55,003 nucleotides of DNA from Bacilli bacterium (GTDB lineage: Bacteria > Bacillota_I > Bacilli_A > RF39 > UBA660). A program made the position numbers and the translations under genes. The notes under the pieces are model-generated. The model worked only from the letters and a program-made list of their open reading frames with translations, had not been told where the DNA came from and did not search any database. The stretch spans positions 1 to 55,003 of the forward strand of contig JAFYEA010000011.1 in NCBI GenBank assembly GCA_017544525.1, in the 5' to 3' direction. How positions within the stretch are numbered: position 1 is the first letter of the stretch; the number at the start of each line of letters is the position of its first letter. This document shows, piece by piece, positions 1 to 8,282 of this stretch.

Positions 1-1446
1 AATGGAACAACAAGTACAGTAGGATTATCAAGTTGTGATACGTCTTGTAATAAGTCAAATGTTGGAGAATGGGAAACACAAGAATGGACAAATAATAAAA
101 CTGAACCTATCTGTCAAATTAAATCATGCGCAACAGGATATCATTTATCTAGTGGTTCATGTGTACCAAACGAATTAGTTATAACATATAATGCGAATGA
201 AGGAACAGATCAAAGAGGAGCAAATTCTATTCCATATACTGTAACATTAAAATATGATGGAACAACTTATTCTGGTGAGAATGGACTTCCAAATTATGCA
301 TGTACTGGAAATTGTGCTTGGAAATTATCTAGAGCAGGATATCATGGTACGAGCGACTGGCTGGTAGGCAGCACATCTTCTACAACAAAAATAAACGTTG
401 ATACTCCATTTGCAACAAATCAAGATGTAGCAAGTGCAATGGGTAAATTAAGTGATTTTCAAACCAAAGCAAGTACAACAGTAAATTTATATGCTGAATG
501 GGTAGAATGTGAAGCAGGTGAATTTAATCCTTCGGATAGAAGTGGAACAACATGCGTTAATTGTGCTGTAGGAAGTATAACAACCGCTAAAAAACAATCT
601 TCATGTGCGGCTTGTCAACCAAGTGGTGCAACAGGAACTTCTGGAACAACAAGTTCAGCTGGAAAATCAAGTTGTGATGCATCTTGTAATAAAACACATG
701 TATCAACATGGGAAACAGCCTCTTGGTCTAATAATTCAATTACAAATAAATGTACAATAAAAACATGTGAATCTGGATGGACATTAAGCAATAATACATG
801 TGTAGATACTGTAGCACCATCGTGTACAGTTACAAAATCTGGTACATATTCAACGGGCGGTGTAACAACAACTGTGACTTGTACTGATAATCAAAGTGGG
901 TGTAGTTCTAGTAATCCAACAGGAGACTCATCATTAACTTCTAATAAAACATATACAGTTTATGATAATGCTGGTAATAGTGCAACATGTTCAGTTACAG
1001 TATCATCTGTAAGACAGCAACGAACAAGAACATGCTCTTATGGATATAGATGTGAAGCCGCAGGATGTGAAGAAAGAAATTCATGTGTTGACGATAGTTG
1101 CCCATTAAATGGTTGCCCTGGAGGTTATACACAATTAGGTGATGGTAAATGTATAAAAGGTGCTGGATATGGAAATATAGGTCCATGTCGAGCAGCATGT
1201 ACCGGTTGGGATTTACAAGTTTGTTGTTCACCAACAGGCGAAGGAACAGATGAAGATTCATTCCAATCATGGTGGTGGCATTATCCAAGTCATTCATCTT
1301 GTGTAAACGATAATTGTTCATGTAAAACATGGAGAAGAAGCATTTCTGCTTGTGGTTGTGAGGCTTGGAATGATTGGGGGTCTTGGAATAATGTATCTTC
1401 ATGTTCAAGCAATAATTCTTCAGAGTGTAGAACATTGTATTATTAA
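1..1446 (+). CDS. Cys-rich repetitive surface protein, C-terminal part (5' truncated by window edge)
   Basis: Frame 1 is open from the first base to the TAA at 1444-1446, giving 481 residues of a longer protein; the first internal ATG (439) is not taken as the start. Two copies of a roughly 55-residue Cys-rich unit (nt 1-165 and 640-804) share the pattern SSCD-SCNK...WET..W..N...C.IK.C..G..L....C. Between them is a segment ending in NLYAEW, which resembles InlB-type B-repeats (Flg_new). After the second unit comes an Ig-like stretch (DNQSGC, YDNAGNSATCSVTV), then a C-terminus very rich in Cys and Trp. No LPXTG motif or C-terminal membrane segment is visible, so anchoring must be N-terminal or non-covalent. 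I infer an extracellular adhesin-like protein with many disulfides; the exact function is unknown. Confidence 0.8.
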   Translation, partial: NGTTSTVGLSSCDTSCNKSNVGEWETQEWTNNKTEPICQIKSCATGYHLSSGSCVPNELVITYNANEGTDQRGANSIPYTVTLKYDGTTYSGENGLPNYACTGNCAWKLSRAGYHGTSDWLVGSTSSTTKINVDTPFATNQDVASAMGKLSDFQTKASTTVNLYAEWVECEAGEFNPSDRSGTTCVNCAVGSITTAKKQSSCAACQPSGATGTSGTTSSAGKSSCDASCNKTHVSTWETASWSNNSITNKCTIKTCESGWTLSNNTCVDTVAPSCTVTKSGTYSTGGVTTTVTCTDNQSGCSSSNPTGDSSLTSNKTYTVYDNAGNSATCSVTVSSVRQQRTRTCSYGYRCEAAGCEERNSCVDDSCPLNGCPGGYTQLGDGKCIKGAGYGNIGPCRAACTGWDLQVCCSPTGEGTDEDSFQSWWWHYPSHSSCVNDNCSCKTWRRSISACGCEAWNDWGSWNNVSSCSSNNSSECRTLYY

Positions 1447-1474
1447 AAAGAATACTAGAAATAGTATTCTTTTT
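1445..1474 (+). terminator. Intrinsic terminator of the surface-protein gene
   Basis: A perfect 12-bp hairpin (AAAAAGAATACT / AGTATTCTTTTT, loop AGAAAT) runs into T residues and starts on the last bases of the stop codon. Confidence 0.85.
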
Positions 1475-1507
1475 TATTAAATTATTATTTATCTAATAAT
1501 AAAAATA

Positions 1508-1516
1508 TGATATAAT
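1508..1516 (+). promoter_or_regulatory. Extended -10 promoter
   Basis: TG-A-TATAAT lies 24 nt before the next start codon. No good -35 hexamer is visible, which fits an extended -10 SigA promoter. Confidence 0.5.
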
Positions 1517-1539
1517 ATATAACCACTTAGGGGGATAAT

Positions 1540-2679
1540 ATGAAAAAGTATTATGTAGGTTATATTATAAAGAAAGAAAGTGTTGATAGTTCATATACTA
1601 TTGGTAATGATTTAAATTTTAATGATTTGTATTCTGATTTTGTTAGATTAATAAGTGATTTAAATGGAACTGAACAAAGTAAATTGAAAATATACTTTAA
1701 ACAGTCTTTTCATAATAAATATAATAAAGAGTTTTTTCAAGTTGATAGGGATTATATAATAAATATATTAAATAATATTGATTTTGATACAATTAAAAAT
1801 ATTCACACTGCAAAGACTAGAATAATATATAGTATTGTAACTGATGAAAAAGGTAATAAATATGCTGAAGAATATAAAACAGGTTATTTGTTTCCTTTAT
1901 ATGACAAGTCATGTGTTGATAGAAAATATTACTTAAAATCAGAATATCAAAATACTTCAGCTTATAGTGGCTATTATTCTTATATATTAGTTGTAAAAGA
2001 TTTTATAGCTAATTCTTGTTTTCATAAAATAGGGAATATTGTTATATATGAAAATAAAGCAAGTAAAGAAGATTTGGAAAGTTATAATCTTGGTATGAAT
2101 AGTATAACTGAATGTTATAAACAAAATTCTTTTCAAGAAGATGTTATATTAAAAGATGAAATAGATAGTACACCTACTTTAGAAATGGTTTTTATGCAAT
2201 CTATTGAATATAATTTGGGTCAATTAAAACAAGTAAATGAAGAAGATTATAATGAATTAAAAAAGGAATTTGATTTTATATTAAAAAATTATAATAATTC
2301 TAATTCAAATGTAGAACTTAGTATTAATAATTTGATTAATTTTAATAATAAAGTTTTATTTAAACTATTATTTAATTCATCTAACGAAGTAATTTATAAT
2401 ACTAATATTAAATATAATGAAATAGATCATTATTATGAATTGTTTTTAAAATATGGTAATACGTTATCATTAGATAAACAAAATGCATATTTAAAACAAT
2501 TGGCATCTTTATATATAAATAAAGTTAAAGAAGAAGATGTGTCTAAAGAAGTAATATTAGATTCTCATTTTATAGATTTAATCAAATACATTTGTGTTGA
2601 ATTAAATTGTTATAGTGAAAATATAGATGAAATAATTGAATTAATAAAAGGTAATCAAGTATTAAAAATGGGTAAATAA
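1540..2679 (+). CDS. Hypothetical protein, 379 aa
   Basis: The ATG at 1540 follows a GGGGGA ribosome site by about 6 nt and an extended -10 promoter. The product is 379 residues, rich in Asn, Lys, Tyr and Ile, with no signal peptide or membrane segment. The N-terminal half looks mixed alpha/beta (MKKYYVGYIIKKE, then YSIVTDEKGNKYAEEYKTGYLFPLYD). The second half looks alpha-helical, with several Asn-rich linkers. I do not recognise the family. No terminator follows; the next gene starts 62 nt downstream but has its own SigK-like promoter. A cytoplasmic role is likely; a sporulation role is only suggested by the neighbouring coat gene. Confidence 0.75.
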   Translation: MKKYYVGYIIKKESVDSSYTIGNDLNFNDLYSDFVRLISDLNGTEQSKLKIYFKQSFHNKYNKEFFQVDRDYIINILNNIDFDTIKNIHTAKTRIIYSIVTDEKGNKYAEEYKTGYLFPLYDKSCVDRKYYLKSEYQNTSAYSGYYSYILVVKDFIANSCFHKIGNIVIYENKASKEDLESYNLGMNSITECYKQNSFQEDVILKDEIDSTPTLEMVFMQSIEYNLGQLKQVNEEDYNELKKEFDFILKNYNNSNSNVELSINNLINFNNKVLFKLLFNSSNEVIYNTNIKYNEIDHYYELFLKYGNTLSLDKQNAYLKQLASLYINKVKEEDVSKEVILDSHFIDLIKYICVELNCYSENIDEIIELIKGNQVLKMGK

Positions 2680-2683
2680 TGTA

Positions 2684-2711
2684 ACTAAAAATATATATAA
2701 TTCATAACTTA
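2684..2711 (+). promoter_or_regulatory. Candidate SigK promoter of the coat gene
   Basis: The sequence AACT (2683-2686), 16 nt, then CATAACTTA (2703-2711) matches the known Bacillus SigK pattern (AC at -35; CATAnnnTA at -10). No SigA-like TATAAT with correct spacing precedes the gene. Late mother-cell control also suits a coat protein. Confidence 0.6.
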
Positions 2712-2741
2712 TTAATGAGATAAGATAAAGGAGTGGATTAT

Positions 2742-3161
2742 ATGTGTAATAGAAATAATAATGATTGTGATAACTGTATAATGGAAATTTTAAAAGTTAT
2801 AAATGTTTTACAATCAAATGCATGTCCTGATAGTTGTTTACAATCATGTGATAGACCTGCTTTAGGTGGAGGACCAAATTGTATTATTTGTAATACAAGA
2901 CCTATAATGCTTTATACTTGTGCTGGTAATGGAACACCTTGGTCAATGCCTACTAGTAGAAGTGAAGCAGAAGGAACAACTAGTAATGTATTTAGGGTTG
3001 AAAAGGTTGATGGGTGTTGTTGTACTTTTAGAGTTTTAGCACCTAATCCTGATGAAACATCTACATATCCATATGTAGGGACTGATTCGTTATTTACTAT
3101 GAATGCTAATTGTATATGTTCAGTAAGATGTTTAAATGATACATATATAGAATGTGTTTAA
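2742..3161 (+). CDS. Spore coat/crust protein, CotY/CotZ family
   Basis: The ATG at 2742 is chosen over an in-frame GTG at 2733 because AAAGGAG (2727-2733) is the ribosome site. The product is 139 residues with about 19 Cys. It matches the CotY/CotZ architecture: an N-terminal Cys-rich segment ([14 protein letters not shown]), a middle beta region, the hallmark [16 protein letters not shown] (compare FFRVEK.CDCCATLSIL in Bacillus CotZ, from memory), and a final NCICSVRCL. In Bacillus these proteins form the disulfide-linked crust/exosporium basal layer and are made under SigK in the mother cell. The upstream SigK-like promoter agrees. Paralog identity (CotY or CotZ) cannot be settled, so no symbol is given. 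Confidence 0.85.
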   Translation: MCNRNNNDCDNCIMEILKVINVLQSNACPDSCLQSCDRPALGGGPNCIICNTRPIMLYTCAGNGTPWSMPTSRSEAEGTTSNVFRVEKVDGCCCTFRVLAPNPDETSTYPYVGTDSLFTMNANCICSVRCLNDTYIECV

Positions 3162-3186
3162 GAGTTCAAAAAGAACTCTTTTTTTG
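3160..3186 (+). terminator. Intrinsic terminator after the coat gene
   Basis: AAGAGTTC / GAACTCTT (8 bp, loop AAAAA) is followed by a T run. The stem begins on the coat-gene stop codon. The T run passes straight into the -10 of the next gene. Confidence 0.85.
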
Positions 3187-3193
3187 TTATAAT
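3165..3193 (+). promoter_or_regulatory. Promoter of rnhB, overlapping the terminator
   Basis: TATAAT at 3188-3193 with an upstream TG (extended -10). At 17 bp spacing the -35 is TTCAAA, inside the terminator hairpin. The predicted start near 3200 leaves a leader of only about 9 nt. Confidence 0.5.
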
Positions 3194-3208
3194 TTTATTG
3201 TGGTAGTT

Positions 3209-3811
3209 ATGAAAGAATATGAAAATGAATTATATAGTAAAGGTATTAATTATATAGCAGGTATAGATGAAGTTGGAAGGGGACCGTTAGTTGGACCAGT
3301 AGTAACAGCAGCAGTTATTCTTCCTAAAGACTTTTATGATGAAAGAATTAATGACTCTAAGAAGTTAACAGAGAAAAAAAGAGAATTATTATATGATGTA
3401 ATTATGGAAAATGCGATTAGTGTAGGAATAGGAATGTCTAGTGAAAAGGTAATAGATAAAATTAATATATTAGAAGCAACAAAAAAAGCAATGTTAGAAG
3501 CGATTAATAATCTAAATGTTAAACCAGAATATTTATTAATAGATGCTGTTAAATTAGATGCTGATATTCCACAATTATCTATTATAAAAGGTGATGCTAA
3601 GAGTGAAAGTATCGCAGCAGCCTCTATAATAGCTAAAGTAACAAGAGATAGAATGATGATAGAATTGGATAAAAAACATCCAGAATATGATTTTAAACAT
3701 AATAAAGGGTATGGAACTAAAAAACACATTGATGCATTATATAAGTATGGACCATTAAAAGAGCATAGAAAAACTTTTGAACCTGTGTCAAGTATTTTGA
3801 GCAAAAAATAG
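3209..3811 (+). CDS. rnhB: Ribonuclease HII
   Basis: RNase HII cuts the RNA strand of RNA-DNA hybrids and initiates removal of ribonucleotides misincorporated into DNA. The 200-residue product has the family signatures: [15 protein letters not shown] near the N-terminus with the first catalytic Asp-Glu pair, [20 protein letters not shown] with the third acidic residue, and [22 protein letters not shown] with the fourth. The ATG at 3209 is preferred over one at 3152, because the earlier start would add 19 hydrophobic residues encoded across the upstream terminator. The ribosome site is weak (GTGGTAG), and the leader would be very short. It lacks the roughly 50-residue N-terminal extension of Bacillus RnhB, giving a minimal form. 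A weak AT-only hairpin follows. Confidence 0.95.
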   Translation: MKEYENELYSKGINYIAGIDEVGRGPLVGPVVTAAVILPKDFYDERINDSKKLTEKKRELLYDVIMENAISVGIGMSSEKVIDKINILEATKKAMLEAINNLNVKPEYLLIDAVKLDADIPQLSIIKGDAKSESIAAASIIAKVTRDRMMIELDKKHPEYDFKHNKGYGTKKHIDALYKYGPLKEHRKTFEPVSSILSKK

Positions 3812-3830
3812 TAAAATTATTTTTTGTTTT
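3803..3830 (+). terminator. Possible AT-only terminator after rnhB
   Basis: AAAAAATA / TATTTTTT (loop 7 nt) overlaps the TAG stop and runs into T-rich sequence. There is no G-C pair in the stem, so efficiency is doubtful. Confidence 0.4.
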
Positions 3831-3884
3831 TTTATTGATTTTTTAATTTTTTTTATGTATGATTATATTAGGTGAGAATAAGAA

Positions 3885-3926
3885 AGGGCGAAATTTAACA
3901 TTGTGTTATTTTTGCTCTATTTTTTT
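3885..3926 (+). promoter_or_regulatory. Leader hairpin plus T run before the phosphoesterase gene (possible attenuator)
   Basis: AGGGCGAAA (3885-3893) can pair with TTTTGCTCT (3910-3918) using G-U wobbles, and ATTTTTTT follows directly before the GGAGG ribosome site. This has the shape of an intrinsic terminator inside a 5' leader; no known riboswitch or T-box motif was recognised. Confidence 0.35.
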
Positions 3927-3938
3927 GGAGGTAATATT

Positions 3939-5654
3939 ATGGGTAAAAAATATAGTGATGAACTATTAAACATGAAATTTGGTTTAAATGTATTAAATGG
4001 CACAAAAGGAGAACGAATATTTTTTTCAATAACTGAAGAATTCTTAAGAGATAGATGTAAAGTCTTACCAACGGATTCTTTAGAAGTAGCAAGACAAAAA
4101 ATAACAAGTGTTATATATTCAAATGAATTCTTATATGAATATTTTCAAAAAGATCCAAGAACTTGGGAATTTAAAATTGATACAGGATTTTGGATGGTTC
4201 CAGCTAAAGAAGAAAAAATACTATCTAGAGAAGATATTTTAGAAAAAGGATATGAAGAAGAGGACCTTAAAAAAATGAGATTTCCAGTAAAGGAAACTTC
4301 AGTTGCACAAGCATATGAATCTAAATTTACAATATCATTTTCAAAAAGAAAAATAGAAAAAATAGGCGATTTAATGTCAGATGAGTTTTTCTTCAAGTTA
4401 TATGAAAAAGAGTTTAAAGAATTTTTGGCTCATGATAATGTGTTTGGTATGATACTTAAAAATGCCTATGCAGCGCAAACTCCAAAAAGAAATTCAAAAC
4501 AAAAATATGATCCGGAAAAACTATTAGTTATTCCAGATGTTGAATTACATATGGGTAAACTAGCTAGTAAGTTTGATTCAACTGATTCATATGATTATAA
4601 GAAAGCTTTATATAGATATGTAAAAATAATTTTAGAAGCAGAAAAAGTTCAACAAACTTATCATGCTAAAGAAATATGTATGACTATTGGTAACGATTTC
4701 TTCAATACAGATACAGAGCAAAATACAACTACTGCTGGTACTGAACAACATAATGATACAAGATTCCAACAAATGATTTCTACTGGTATAGTTGCTCATA
4801 TTTGGGCTATTGAAAGAATGAGAAAGAATTGTGATAAATTAATAATTAAATTTAATCCAGGAAATCATGACTTTTTAACTGATTATTTCTTATATATGCA
4901 ATTATGTGATAAATATAAAAATGAAAAGGATGTAGAAATAAGAAGTGAAGTTAAAGATCTTAGATGGACTACTGGACTTGTATGGCATAATAATTTAATT
5001 ATCTTCTGTCATGGAAAAGGGCCAGATGGAAAAGCTCTTAATGATGATAAATTATCAGAACTAAAAGATACTATGTATAGAACAGAATCTAAAGGTGTAG
5101 ATTTTATTACAGTTTTAGCAGGTCATTTACATAATGCAACTGAAAACAATTATTCTAAGAAAAAGAAAGCTTCAAATGGAGTAGCAGTTGTAAGAAATGG
5201 TTCACCATCAGGAGATGGGGCATGGGATGCTCAAAACTTATATTCTTCTGATAAATCTCATCAAGTATATATATTTGATGCTAATAGAGGATTATTTTCA
5301 ACAGTAAATCTTCAACTAACAAGAGCAGAATTAGAAAAAGGTGTTTCACTTCCTAGTATTACAGACAATACTGATTACTTAAGAGCAGTAGAATGTGGTA
5401 TTGCATCACAAACTGAAAGTGTTCTAGCTGATGATGTTAGAAGATTATACAATGAAAATGAAAAACAAATAAGACAAATTGAAAAGAAATATGAAAAATT
5501 ATTGAAAAAAATAAATGATGTATTATCTGATCCAGAATTTACTGATGAACAAAAGAAAAACTTATTATCAGTAGTAGGTTATGAAGAAGAAATGAAACCA
5601 TATTTAGAAAAAAGAGCTACACTTAGTTATGAACTAAGAAAAGGAAATTTATAA
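3939..5654 (+). CDS. Calcineurin-like metallophosphoesterase, phage type
   Basis: The ATG at 3939 sits 8 nt after TGGAGG. The 571-residue product carries the metallophosphoesterase motif series in its central domain (about residues 190-440): PDVELHMGK (D-x-H), IGNDFFN (GND), NPGNHD (GNHD), FCHGKG (metal His) and AGHLHN (GHxH). These residues bind two metal ions and hydrolyse phosphoesters. The NTTTAGTEQ segment after GNDFFN is, from memory, typical of phosphoesterases in phage and prophage genomes. About 190 N-terminal residues have no recognised domain, and a charged coiled coil (NENEKQIRQIEKKYEKLLKKI) sits near the C-terminus. The natural substrate is unknown. No other phage gene is nearby, so this looks like a domesticated or solitary gene. 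Confidence 0.8.
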   Translation: MGKKYSDELLNMKFGLNVLNGTKGERIFFSITEEFLRDRCKVLPTDSLEVARQKITSVIYSNEFLYEYFQKDPRTWEFKIDTGFWMVPAKEEKILSREDILEKGYEEEDLKKMRFPVKETSVAQAYESKFTISFSKRKIEKIGDLMSDEFFFKLYEKEFKEFLAHDNVFGMILKNAYAAQTPKRNSKQKYDPEKLLVIPDVELHMGKLASKFDSTDSYDYKKALYRYVKIILEAEKVQQTYHAKEICMTIGNDFFNTDTEQNTTTAGTEQHNDTRFQQMISTGIVAHIWAIERMRKNCDKLIIKFNPGNHDFLTDYFLYMQLCDKYKNEKDVEIRSEVKDLRWTTGLVWHNNLIIFCHGKGPDGKALNDDKLSELKDTMYRTESKGVDFITVLAGHLHNATENNYSKKKKASNGVAVVRNGSPSGDGAWDAQNLYSSDKSHQVYIFDANRGLFSTVNLQLTRAELEKGVSLPSITDNTDYLRAVECGIASQTESVLADDVRRLYNENEKQIRQIEKKYEKLLKKINDVLSDPEFTDEQKKNLLSVVGYEEEMKPYLEKRATLSYELRKGNL

Positions 5655-5658
5655 TAAT

Positions 5659-5680
5659 AAAAACCCATAAAGGGTTTTTT
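5659..5680 (+). terminator. Intrinsic terminator after the phosphoesterase gene
   Basis: AAAAACCC / GGGTTTTT with loop ATAAA and further T residues. Confidence 0.85.
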
Positions 5681-5683
5681 ATT

Positions 5684-5712
5684 TTGCATTTTTTATTAAA
5701 ATATGTTATAAT
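5684..5712 (+). promoter_or_regulatory. SigA-type promoter
   Basis: TTGCAT (5684-5689), 17 bp, TATAAT (5707-5712), with TG one base before the -10. Confidence 0.75.
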
Positions 5713-5738
5713 ACAATCAATTTTTATTGGGGGTTATT

Positions 5739-6119
5739 ATGAGTGTAGATATAGTAATGGATAAAATAATTGTTAATAAGAATTTTGTTAAGTTTAATAA
5801 TATAACTTGGCAAATATCTAATAATTCTGAATGCATTTCTAGTGATGTAGAAAGATTACTTATTGAGGATAGAATTAGAGGCATAATATGTACTATTCTT
5901 ATGGATAGGGTATATAATGCTATACATGTATATAAAAGATGCCCAGGAAGTGGAAAACCAGCTATAAAGTCATGTATATTTTATGATGAAACTGGGAATG
6001 AAGATTTATTAATCATTAGTGATAAACAATATGTTCCTGCTATAAAAGAAGAACTAAAAGAGATAGGATTAACTTATAGCAAACCCAATGGTGGTAAAAA
6101 CAAAAGGGTATTGAAATAA
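5739..6119 (+). CDS. Hypothetical protein, 126 aa
   Basis: The ATG at 5739 follows GGGGG by about 6 nt; an in-frame TTG at 5727 overlaps the ribosome site and is rejected. The product is small, soluble and basic at its C-terminus (KPNGGKNKRVLK). It has no clear motif apart from a mixed alpha/beta pattern and two Cys residues (GIICTI, YKRCPGSGKPAIKSC). It has its own promoter. The -35 of the glycine T-box promoter lies at the end of this gene, so the two transcription units are packed back to back. I do not recognise the family. Confidence 0.7.
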   Translation: MSVDIVMDKIIVNKNFVKFNNITWQISNNSECISSDVERLLIEDRIRGIICTILMDRVYNAIHVYKRCPGSGKPAIKSCIFYDETGNEDLLIISDKQYVPAIKEELKEIGLTYSKPNGGKNKRVLK

Positions 6120-6139
6120 TATAAATGTTATGATAAAAT
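6111..6139 (+). promoter_or_regulatory. Promoter of the glycine T-box operon
   Basis: TTGAAA (6111-6116), 17 bp, TAAAAT (6134-6139), with TG before the -10. The -35 overlaps the last codons of the upstream gene. Confidence 0.75.
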
Positions 6140-6145
6140 TTTTTT

Positions 6146-6267
6146 AGTAAAGCGATGATAGTGTGTGGAAAACACTTAGGCTATAAATAAAGAGTGATTC
6201 TTCTAGAATAAATAAGGTGGAACCGTCCACAAAGGACCCTTATGATTGTTTTAGAAGTTTTTTATTT
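6146..6267 (+). ncRNA. T-box leader (glycine), compact
   Basis: The T-box sequence AAGGTGGAACCGTC (6214-6227) matches the consensus that binds the uncharged tRNA acceptor end. CTTCTAGAAT (6200-6209) can pair with the TTTTAGAAG region (6249-6256), and ATAAGG with CCTTAT. Together they form a long intrinsic terminator followed by TTTTTT (6258-6263). The antiterminator would instead use the T-box bulge. AGCGATGATAG (6151-6161) resembles the start of stem I. The leader is only about 120 nt, so stem I must be short. The codon read is not certain (GGA at 6167 or GGC at 6179); glycine is inferred from the downstream glycyl-tRNA synthetase. Confidence 0.85.
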
Positions 6268-6283
6268 ATTAGGAGGTTTTGAG

Positions 6284-6874
6284 ATGGTAAAGATTGATTA
6301 TATAGAAGATATGTATAAAATATCTGAATTTCTTGATAATAATATTCTATATAAAATATGTAAAACAACTATAGATAATATTTCTTATTTTGAAGTTGAT
6401 TCAATAAAACCTGATAAGTTATTAATTAATAAAAATGTTTTTAATCAAGAATCTTTTTTTAAAATATTTATTAGATTTGTTGAATGTAGAAGAATGTTAT
6501 TAGATCAAGATTATAAAAAGGCAAATTATTATATTTTAGAGTCTACTCCAGGAGAAGCGGAGATAAGATTTAATTATAATAAATGTAATATAAAATTATA
6601 TGAAAGTATTACTAATGAAGATTTATTAGTACCAACTGATAAAGGGTTTTTAATGGAATTATTAAACTTAATAGATAATGGTTGTGATCCAATAATTATG
6701 GCAAAGGATAATCAATTTTATTTAACATTAGGACCTAATCTTACTATTAAGTTTGATAGAAAATTATTAAAATATATTGAAGAGTTTGCTGTTAATTGCA
6801 AACATAATATAGAAAGTATAAATAGATTGGAAAGGAAGAATAAAAATGAAAATTACAATGGAAGAACTAACTAA
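6284..6874 (+). CDS. Hypothetical protein between the T-box and glyS, 196 aa
   Basis: The ATG at 6284 follows AGGAGG (6271-6276) by 7 nt, directly after the T-box terminator, so this gene is the first cistron under glycine T-box control. The 196-residue product has no signal peptide or membrane segment. It is Asn/Lys/Ile-rich, with a mixed alpha/beta pattern. Its 3' end overlaps the start of glyS by 29 nt in another frame, so the two are probably translationally coupled. I do not recognise the family. Its position suggests a role linked to glycine supply or Gly-tRNA, but that is inference from context only. Confidence 0.75.
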   Translation: MVKIDYIEDMYKISEFLDNNILYKICKTTIDNISYFEVDSIKPDKLLINKNVFNQESFFKIFIRFVECRRMLLDQDYKKANYYILESTPGEAEIRFNYNKCNIKLYESITNEDLLVPTDKGFLMELLNLIDNGCDPIIMAKDNQFYLTLGPNLTIKFDRKLLKYIEEFAVNCKHNIESINRLERKNKNENYNGRTN

Positions 6875-8216
6875 TTTTTGTAAAACATATGGTTTTATAT
6901 TTCAAGGAAGTGAAATATATGGAGGACTTGCTAATACTTGGGATTTCGGTCCATTAGGAGTAGAACTTAAGAACAACATTAAAAAGGCATGGATTAAAAA
7001 ATTTATTCAAGAAGATATTAATAATGTTGGTCTTGATAGTGCTATCTTAATGAATCCAAAAGTATGGGAAGCAAGTGGTCATTTAAAAACTTTCTCAGAT
7101 CCCCTAGTTGATTGTAAGAATTGTAAGACTCGTCATAGAGCAGATAAATTACTTGAAGATTTAGGAGTGGAAGATGCTGGTAAATTTAGTAATGATGAAT
7201 TAGTAAAATATATTAAAGAAAATAATGTAAAATGTCCTAATTGTGGTAAAAGTGATTTCACTGATATTAGAAACTTTAATTTGATGTTTAAAACGTTTCA
7301 AGGAGTAACAGAAGATAATAAAAATACAGTTTATTTAAGACCTGAAACTGCTCAAGGCATATTTGTTAACTTTATGAATGTTCAACGTAGTATGAGGTTA
7401 AAATTACCTTTTGGTATAGGACAAATAGGTAAAAGTTTTAGAAACGAAATTACTCCTGGTAACTTTATATTTAGAGTAAGAGAATTTGATCAAATGGAAT
7501 TAGAATTTTTCTGCAAACCTGGTACTGAACTAGATTGGTTTAAGTATTATAAGGACTATTGTAAAAATTTCTTATATGATTTAGGTATTAATAAAGATAA
7601 TATAAGATTAAGAGATCATGAAAAAGAAGAATTAAGTTTTTATAGTAATGCCACAACTGATATTGAATATAAATTTCCATTTGGATGGGGAGAATTATGG
7701 GGAATAGCTTCACGTACTAATTATGATTTATCACAACATATGGAATATTCTAAAGAATCCCTTGAATATTTAGATCCAGATACAAACGAAAAATATGTTC
7801 CTTATGTAATTGAACCATCTTTAGGAGTTGAAAGATTATTCTTAACAGTTATGTGTGATGCATACAATAAAGAAACATTAGATAATAATGAGGAAAGGGA
7901 AGTACTAAAATTGCATCCATTCCTTTCTCCAATAAAAGTAAACGTATTACCACTAGTTAAAAAATATCATTCTGAAAAAGCAATTGAAGTATATAAAAAT
8001 CTTGTTAAATACTTTAATACTTCATATGATGAAAGTGGTTCTATTGGTAAAAGATATAGAAGAGCAGATGTAATTGGAACTCCTTTCTGTGTAACAATAG
8101 ATGATGAAACTTTAAATAATAATACTGTTACAGTAAGACATAGAGACACAATGGAACAAGAAACAATTAAACTTGATGAACTTGTTGATTATGTAGAAAA
8201 AAGAATTAAATTTTAA
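6846..8216 (+). CDS. glyS: Glycyl-tRNA synthetase, class II homodimeric type
   Basis: The enzyme charges tRNA-Gly with glycine using ATP. The 456-residue product shows the class II motifs: [20 protein letters not shown] (motif 1 region), RPETAQGIF near residue 165 and FRNEITPG...[13 protein letters not shown] (motif 2), and [11 protein letters not shown] near residue 328 (motif 3). A zinc-binding knuckle (CKNCKTRH...CPNCGKSDF) lies between, as in many bacterial alpha2 GlyRS. The C-terminal anticodon-binding domain begins around [14 protein letters not shown]. It is the alpha2 eukaryote/archaea-like type, not the alpha2beta2 GlyQ/GlyS pair, and is close to the family length. The ATG at 6846 follows AAAGGAAG by about 8 nt. 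Expression is predicted to rise when glycine is scarce, through the T-box upstream. Confidence 0.97.
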   Translation: MKITMEELTNFCKTYGFIFQGSEIYGGLANTWDFGPLGVELKNNIKKAWIKKFIQEDINNVGLDSAILMNPKVWEASGHLKTFSDPLVDCKNCKTRHRADKLLEDLGVEDAGKFSNDELVKYIKENNVKCPNCGKSDFTDIRNFNLMFKTFQGVTEDNKNTVYLRPETAQGIFVNFMNVQRSMRLKLPFGIGQIGKSFRNEITPGNFIFRVREFDQMELEFFCKPGTELDWFKYYKDYCKNFLYDLGINKDNIRLRDHEKEELSFYSNATTDIEYKFPFGWGELWGIASRTNYDLSQHMEYSKESLEYLDPDTNEKYVPYVIEPSLGVERLFLTVMCDAYNKETLDNNEEREVLKLHPFLSPIKVNVLPLVKKYHSEKAIEVYKNLVKYFNTSYDESGSIGKRYRRADVIGTPFCVTIDDETLNNNTVTVRHRDTMEQETIKLDELVDYVEKRIKF

Positions 8217-8228
8217 TTCTTTTTTTTA
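8197..8228 (+). terminator. Intrinsic terminator overlapping the end of glyS
   Basis: AAAAAAGAATTA / TAATTCTTTTTT (12 bp, loop 5 nt) lies partly in the last codons of glyS and includes its stop codon; a T run follows. Confidence 0.75.
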
Positions 8229-8282
8229 TTGATAATAATAGTATTTTGTGTTAACATTATTTTAGAATAAGGAGTGTTATAA

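Noticed and set aside
995..1435. 146-codon open frame on the minus strand
   Set aside because: It lies entirely inside the surface-protein gene, has no ribosome site, and its composition (His, Met, Leu, Tyr runs) is that of a shadow frame.
3939..5654. Prophage remnant
   Set aside because: Only one phage-type gene is present; no integrase, terminase, structural gene or attachment-site repeat is visible nearby.
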